Shown here in pieces: positions 36,128 to 40,059 of a stretch of DNA of 40,059 nt (positions within the stretch are counted from its first letter, which is position 1; each line of letters opens with the position of its first letter). The stretch is from Clostridia bacterium (GTDB lineage Bacteria > Bacillota > Clostridia > UBA1212 > UBA1255), in contig JAGBGO010000010.1 of assembly GCA_017935905.1 (NCBI GenBank), forward strand, positions 77,715-117,773, read 5' to 3'. The translations under genes and the position numbers were made by a program. The notes beneath the pieces are model-generated. The model was not told the origin of the DNA. It made no database searches and was given only the letters and a program-made list of their open reading frames with translations.

Positions 36128-37525
36128 ATGGCTAAAGTACGGATTACAGAAACAGCATTACGGGATGCGCATCAATCTTTAATTGCCACGCGACTCACCA
36201 CGGAAGAAATGCTGCCGATTATTGAGAAGATGGACGCGGTAGGGTACAACGCGCTGGAATGTTGGGGCGGTGCTACTTTTGATGCATGCTTGCGCTTCTT
36301 AAACGAGGATCCCTGGGAGCGACTTCGAAAGATCAAAGCAGTCGCAAAGCACACGCCGCTGCAAATGCTTCTGCGGGGGCAGAATATTCTTGGTTACAAA
36401 CATTACGCCGACGACGTGGTGGATTATTTTGTGCAGAAAGCCATTGCAAACGGTATGGATATTATTCGTATTTTCGATGCCCTGAACGATCCCAGAAATA
36501 TAGAGCGTGCCATGGCGGCATGTTTGAAAGAGGGTGGACATCCCCAAGGATGTATTTGCTATACCACAAGCCCTTACCACAGTTTAGACGTGTTTACGAA
36601 TGACGCCAAACGTTTGGAAGAAATGGGCGCTCAGTCCATTTGTATCAAAGACATGGCGGGATTGCTTTTACCGAAAGATGCGTACGCACTAGTCAAAGCT
36701 TTGAAAGAAACCGTGAACGTACCCATCGAATTGCATACTCACTACACCAGCGGTTGCGGCTCTATGACGTATTTGAAGGCGATTGAAGCCGGTGTAGATA
36801 TTGTGGATACAGCAATTTCTCCCTTTGCTTTAGGCACGTCTCAGCCGCCTACAGAGCCACTGGTTGCAAGCCTTGCAGGCACGGAATACGATACCGGTTT
36901 GGATTTAGCACAATTAGGGGATATTGCGGCTTATTTCAGACCCATTCGGGAAAAATATTTAGCCTCCGGTCAAATGGACCCGAAGATGCTCAGCGTAGAC
37001 ATCAACGCACTGATTTATCAAGTGCCCGGCGGTATGCTTTCTAACTTAGTTTCTCAATTGAAACAAGCCGGTGCTATGGATCGATATGAAGAAGTTCTAG
37101 CTGAAGTGCCCAACGTGCGTGCAGATTTAGGCTATCCGCCGCTGGTTACACCTACCAGCCAAATCGTGGGATCCCAAGCAGTATTAAACGTACTCTCCGG
37201 CGAGCGATACAAGATGGTCACCAAAGAAACCAAAGGCGTTGTGAAAGGCGAATACGGCAAGACGCCTGCCCCTATTTCGGATCAAATCAAAGAAATGATT
37301 TTGAAAGGGGAGGCAGAAATCACCGATCGTCCTGCGGACCATATTCCGCCTCAGCTGGATGCAATTCGCAAAGAAATGGCGGAATATATGGAGCAAGAGG
37401 AAGACGTTTTATCTTACGCATTGTTCCCGCAACCGTCCGTTTCCTTCTTTAAGTACCGTCAAGCACAGAAATACGGTTTAAATAGCGACCTTGCGGATTT
37501 TGAACGTAAATCCTATCCGGTTTAA
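36128..37525 (+). CDS. Pyruvate/oxaloacetate carboxyltransferase subunit (transcarboxylase 5S / OadA-type)
   Basis: This TIM-barrel enzyme transfers carboxyl between biotin and pyruvate or oxaloacetate. The metal-site residues are visible: Asp13 in ALRDAHQS, Lys174 (the carbamylated lysine) in CIKDMAG, and His203 and His205 in LHTHYTSG. The C-terminal PYC/OADA conserved domain follows (VPGGMLSNLVSQLKQAG; LGYPPLVTPTSQIVGSQA). At 465 residues it has no biotinyl domain of its own, so it must use the separate carrier encoded upstream. ATG 36128 has AAGGAG upstream. Alternatives are the alpha chain of oxaloacetate decarboxylase or a pyruvate carboxylase subunit; the partner gene for a 12S-like subunit favours a transcarboxylase. 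Confidence 0.9.
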   Translation: MAKVRITETALRDAHQSLIATRLTTEEMLPIIEKMDAVGYNALECWGGATFDACLRFLNEDPWERLRKIKAVAKHTPLQMLLRGQNILGYKHYADDVVDYFVQKAIANGMDIIRIFDALNDPRNIERAMAACLKEGGHPQGCICYTTSPYHSLDVFTNDAKRLEEMGAQSICIKDMAGLLLPKDAYALVKALKETVNVPIELHTHYTSGCGSMTYLKAIEAGVDIVDTAISPFALGTSQPPTEPLVASLAGTEYDTGLDLAQLGDIAAYFRPIREKYLASGQMDPKMLSVDINALIYQVPGGMLSNLVSQLKQAGAMDRYEEVLAEVPNVRADLGYPPLVTPTSQIVGSQAVLNVLSGERYKMVTKETKGVVKGEYGKTPAPISDQIKEMILKGEAEITDRPADHIPPQLDAIRKEMAEYMEQEEDVLSYALFPQPSVSFFKYRQAQKYGLNSDLADFERKSYPV

Positions 37526-37536
37526 GAGGAAGAACC

Positions 37537-38790
37537 ATGACGGAACCGTACGACGCAATTATCATCGGTGGTGGCCCCGCCGGCATGATGGCAGCGATTG
37601 AAATGGCCGGAAGAGGTTTGCACGTTCTAATTGCAGAACGTAACAAGCTCTTAGGTCGCAAATTGCGTATCACCGGCAAAGGACGCTGTAATATTACGAA
37701 TAATTGTGATTTTGACACCCTGATTCAAAATGTTTGTCAGGGTGGCAAGTTTATGTATTCTTCTTTCCGTCGTTTTTCAAATGTAGACGTCATTGATTTT
37801 TTTGAAAATCACGGTTTACCTACAGTGGTTGAAAGAGGCGGTCGTGTATTTCCGGCATCGCAAAAAGCCTACGATGTAGCTGAACTGCTGGGAAACGTTG
37901 TGCGTGCATTAAAAATCCCCGTATTGTATGAGTGTCGCGTGCAACATTTTACGCTAACAGAGGACGCGCCTTCCCGCATTGCCGGCGTTTCTGCCATCGT
38001 CTGCGGAAAAATGCGCAAAATTCCTTGCAAGAGCGTCATATTGGCAACCGGCGGTATTACGTACCCGCTGACCGGATCTACGGGGGACGGCTACACGTTA
38101 GCCAAACAAGTGGGACATACGATTGTAACGCCCAGGCCCTCGCTGGTAGCCCTCAAATGCCGGGAAAAAGCGCTTTGTGCATCTTTAGAGGGTCTTTCCC
38201 TTAAGAACGTATCATTGCGCCTTAAAAGAGCAGGGAAGTGCCTTTATGAAGATTTCGGCGAAATGGTGTTTACAGATAGCGGTGTTTCAGGTCCTTTGGT
38301 GCTGAGTGCCAGCCGTCACGTTACGGGAACCGAGGAATATAAGATGCATATCGATCTGAAACCGGGACTTACCCCGCAGCAATTAGACACCCGGATATTA
38401 AGCGATTTCAGCAAATACGAAAAACGGGATTTCATTAACGCGTTAGACGATTTGCTGCCAAAGCGATTGATCGAAGGCATTGTACAAAGAAGCGGTATTC
38501 CCGCAAGACAAAAAGTGTCCGGAGTTACGAGAGAGCAGCGGATGAAGTTAGTGGACACCTTGAAAGATTTCACCGTAACGCCCTTTGAACCGGCTTCCGT
38601 GGATCAAGCCATTGTAACCGCCGGTGGTATTACACTTTCGGAAGTAGATCCTAAGACCATGCGTTCAAAAATATGCCCGAATCTTTATTTTGCCGGCGAA
38701 ATTTTAGACGTGGACGGATACACCGGCGGTTTTAATTTAACGGTTGCATTCTCCACGGGATATACGGCCGGAAATTGTGCAGAGGCTTGA
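37537..38790 (+). CDS. BaiN/HI0933-family FAD-dependent oxidoreductase
   Basis: This flavoprotein family (YhiN, HI0933, BaiN) binds FAD and probably NAD(P)H; substrates are mostly unknown, and BaiN has been linked to bile-acid reduction. The 417-residue product has the Rossmann FAD motif DAIIIGGGPAGMMAA near the N-terminus, the family block GRKLRITGKGRCNITNN, a second segment VILATGGITYPLTGSTGDG, and the C-terminal FAD motif FAGEILDVDGYTGGFN. ATG 37537 follows the 5S-type gene by 11 bases, with AGAGGAAG as ribosome site, so it is in the same transcript. A link to the carboxyltransferase reaction is not shown by anything else. Confidence 0.9.
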   Translation: MTEPYDAIIIGGGPAGMMAAIEMAGRGLHVLIAERNKLLGRKLRITGKGRCNITNNCDFDTLIQNVCQGGKFMYSSFRRFSNVDVIDFFENHGLPTVVERGGRVFPASQKAYDVAELLGNVVRALKIPVLYECRVQHFTLTEDAPSRIAGVSAIVCGKMRKIPCKSVILATGGITYPLTGSTGDGYTLAKQVGHTIVTPRPSLVALKCREKALCASLEGLSLKNVSLRLKRAGKCLYEDFGEMVFTDSGVSGPLVLSASRHVTGTEEYKMHIDLKPGLTPQQLDTRILSDFSKYEKRDFINALDDLLPKRLIEGIVQRSGIPARQKVSGVTREQRMKLVDTLKDFTVTPFEPASVDQAIVTAGGITLSEVDPKTMRSKICPNLYFAGEILDVDGYTGGFNLTVAFSTGYTAGNCAEA

Positions 38791-38815
38791 AAGCCACGTT
38801 TGAAAAGAGTATAAT
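38787..38815 (+). promoter_or_regulatory. Sigma-A promoter upstream of galE
   Basis: TTGAAA (38787-38792, overlapping the stop of the flavoprotein gene) and a perfect TATAAT (38810-38815) are 17 bases apart. The galE ribosome site GGAGG follows at 38834-38838. Confidence 0.68.
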
Positions 38816-38844
38816 GAATAATAGTAAAATATTGGAGGTTGCTT

Positions 38845-39849
38845 ATGCGAATTCTCGTCACCGGCGGTACCGGTTTTATTGGAAGTCATACGTGTGTTGA
38901 ACTGTTGGATGCAGGGTATGAAATTGTGGTTTTTGATAATTTTTACAACAGCAAACCGGAGGTTGTGGATACGATTAAGACCATCACCGGTAAAGACTTT
39001 GCGTTCTATCAAGCAGACATGATGGATTCGGCTGCGATGCACGCAATATTCGATCAACACGCCATCGATGCAGTGATTCATTTCGCCGGCTACAAAGCAG
39101 TAGGGGAGTCCGTTGAGAAACCTTTAATGTATTACCAAAACAATTTAATTGGCACAATGAACTTATTAGAAGCTATGAAGGCACACGGCGTCAAGAAATT
39201 GGTATTCAGTTCGTCTGCAACCGTGTATGGAATGCCGGAGCGTGTGCCGATTACAGAAGATTTCCCATTGTCCGTTACGAACCCTTATGGCAGAACGAAA
39301 TTGATGATTGAAGATATGCTTCGGGATTTGTATGTTTCCGATCCGGACTGGACCATCGTATTGCTGCGTTATTTCAATCCGGTGGGTGCACACAAGAGCG
39401 GACTTCTTTGCGAAGATCCCAATGGTATTCCTAACAACCTGATGCCCAGAATTGTGGATGCTGCATTGGGCAAGATGCCGTTTTTAACTGTCTTTGGGGA
39501 CGATTACGACACAAAAGACGGAACCGGGGTACGAGATTACATTCACGTAGTGGACCTCTCTAAAGGCCATTTAATGGCGTTAGAAGCCATGTCCAAAGGT
39601 CCTTTCGTTGAAGCGGTGAATTTAGGAACCGGAAACGGCTATTCTGTATTGGAAATGATTCATACCTTTGAAGCGGTTAACGGAATCCCGGTACCCTATA
39701 AGATCATGGCACGAAGAAGCGGTGACGTAGCGGCTTGTTACGCTGATCCTGCAAAGGCTTTGGAATTCTTGGGTTGGAAAGCGGAATTAAATCTTGAAGA
39801 TATGTGTAGAGACGTATTTCACGCATTAAAGAAGAGAGGTCTTGTATGA
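38845..39849 (+). CDS. galE: UDP-glucose 4-epimerase
   Basis: GalE interconverts UDP-glucose and UDP-galactose (sometimes also the N-acetyl forms). The 334-residue short-chain dehydrogenase-type protein has the NAD motif GGTGFIGS at residues 7-14, the catalytic Ser region FSSSATVYG, and Tyr-x3-Lys in NPYGRTK. The C-terminal family blocks RYFNPVGAHKSG, DGTGVRDYIHVVDL and NLGTGNGYSVLEM are present. ATG 38845 has GGAGG at 38834-38838, six bases upstream; a TTG six bases earlier (38839) abuts the ribosome site and is rejected. It overlaps the next gene by ATGA. With the sugar nucleotidyltransferase at 19626 it may feed surface polysaccharide synthesis. Confidence 0.96.
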   Translation: MRILVTGGTGFIGSHTCVELLDAGYEIVVFDNFYNSKPEVVDTIKTITGKDFAFYQADMMDSAAMHAIFDQHAIDAVIHFAGYKAVGESVEKPLMYYQNNLIGTMNLLEAMKAHGVKKLVFSSSATVYGMPERVPITEDFPLSVTNPYGRTKLMIEDMLRDLYVSDPDWTIVLLRYFNPVGAHKSGLLCEDPNGIPNNLMPRIVDAALGKMPFLTVFGDDYDTKDGTGVRDYIHVVDLSKGHLMALEAMSKGPFVEAVNLGTGNGYSVLEMIHTFEAVNGIPVPYKIMARRSGDVAACYADPAKALEFLGWKAELNLEDMCRDVFHALKKRGLV

Positions 39850-40059
39850 CAATTAAGAACACCCGATCCAATTTTACTGTTTTTCTCTCCGGAATCTGTT
39901 TGATCGTACTGGCAGCATTGCTCCTGTTCAAAACGTTTTCCGTTGAATTAGTAATTTTGCGTTTAATCGGGGTGGTTTGCGGGCTTGTTGGTTTTTTGAA
40001 CATTATTGCTTTTGGTCAAAATAAGCGGTGGTATTTCAGACCCGGTTGGCTTTTGCAAC
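39846..40059 (+). CDS. Unidentified small membrane protein, 3' end outside window
   Basis: The ATG at 39846 overlaps the galE stop (ATGA), with GAGAGG at 39834-39839 as ribosome site, and the frame stays open to the window edge, giving 71 codons. The visible part is two hydrophobic helices: LSGICLIVLAALLLF, then after a short gap LRLIGVVCGLVGFLNIIAFG, followed by the polar segment QNKRWYFRPG. This recalls DUF308/HdeD-type membrane proteins, which consist of repeated pairs of helices, but too little is present to be sure. It is in the same transcript as galE. Confidence 0.75.
   Translation, partial: MTIKNTRSNFTVFLSGICLIVLAALLLFKTFSVELVILRLIGVVCGLVGFLNIIAFGQNKRWYFRPGWLLQ

Noticed and set aside
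1..40059. Prophage, insertion sequence, CRISPR array or defence island
   Set aside because: No transposase, integrase, phage structural gene, regularly spaced repeat or recognisable defence gene is present; nearly all genes are core housekeeping functions.

Overview
This window looks like an ordinary chromosomal segment of an anaerobic, low-to-mid GC Clostridia-type Firmicute, probably from an uncultured lineage. The case rests on strong GGAGG ribosome-binding sites, sigma-A type promoters, the sporulation amidase spoIIP, a spoVB/murJ-like flippase, and Firmicutes gene neighbourhoods: tilS-hpt-ftsH, phoH-ybeY-era-recO, and aspS-spoIIP-lepA-hemW. Every convincing annotated gene except one tiny candidate is on the + strand. 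No rRNA, tRNA, CRISPR array, insertion sequence or prophage was seen, and no gap without a gene exceeds about 180 bases.

Layout. 1-4804: the 3' part of dnaB, then tilS, hpt and ftsH (replication, tRNA decoding, purine salvage, membrane proteolysis). 4805-4980: a gap holding a possible 27-codon hydrophobic peptide gene on the minus strand. 4981-9807: recD2, a comF-like phosphoribosyltransferase and an ABC-F ATPase, in tightly coupled order. 9793-17015: phoH, ybeY, era, a short recO, a yhaM-like exonuclease and addB, the last broken by one in-frame TGA. 17016-18250: a monocistronic surface protein with its own consensus promoter and a hairpin terminator. 18293-24309: cinA, a sugar nucleotidyltransferase fused to a decayed phosphohexomutase, a lipid/polysaccharide flippase, and pfkA. 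24333-28249: a DUF5685-like protein that appears to start with ATT, a J-domain protein with a cysteine-rich tail, and mutS2. 28326-34273: aspS, spoIIP, lepA, hemW. 34370-38790: a carboxyltransferase, a biotin carrier, a 5S-type carboxyltransferase and a BaiN/HI0933-type flavoprotein. 38845-40059: galE and the start of a membrane protein.

How the genes work together. Most are housekeeping genes for replication, repair, ribosome maturation, translation and envelope building. The metabolic block at 34370-37525 has the three parts of a soluble biotin-dependent transcarboxylase (12S-like, 1.3S-like and 5S-like) and no membrane decarboxylase subunit in view. The nucleotidyltransferase, flippase and galE point to surface polysaccharide or wall precursor work.

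The points most worth checking are the in-frame TGA in addB, the ATT start of the DUF5685 gene, the DUF5685/J-domain pair with a ten-cysteine tail, the tiny hydrophobic ORF, the zinc-less recO, the dead mutase domain, and the transcarboxylase-like operon. I did not find a clearly new defence or mobile system here.
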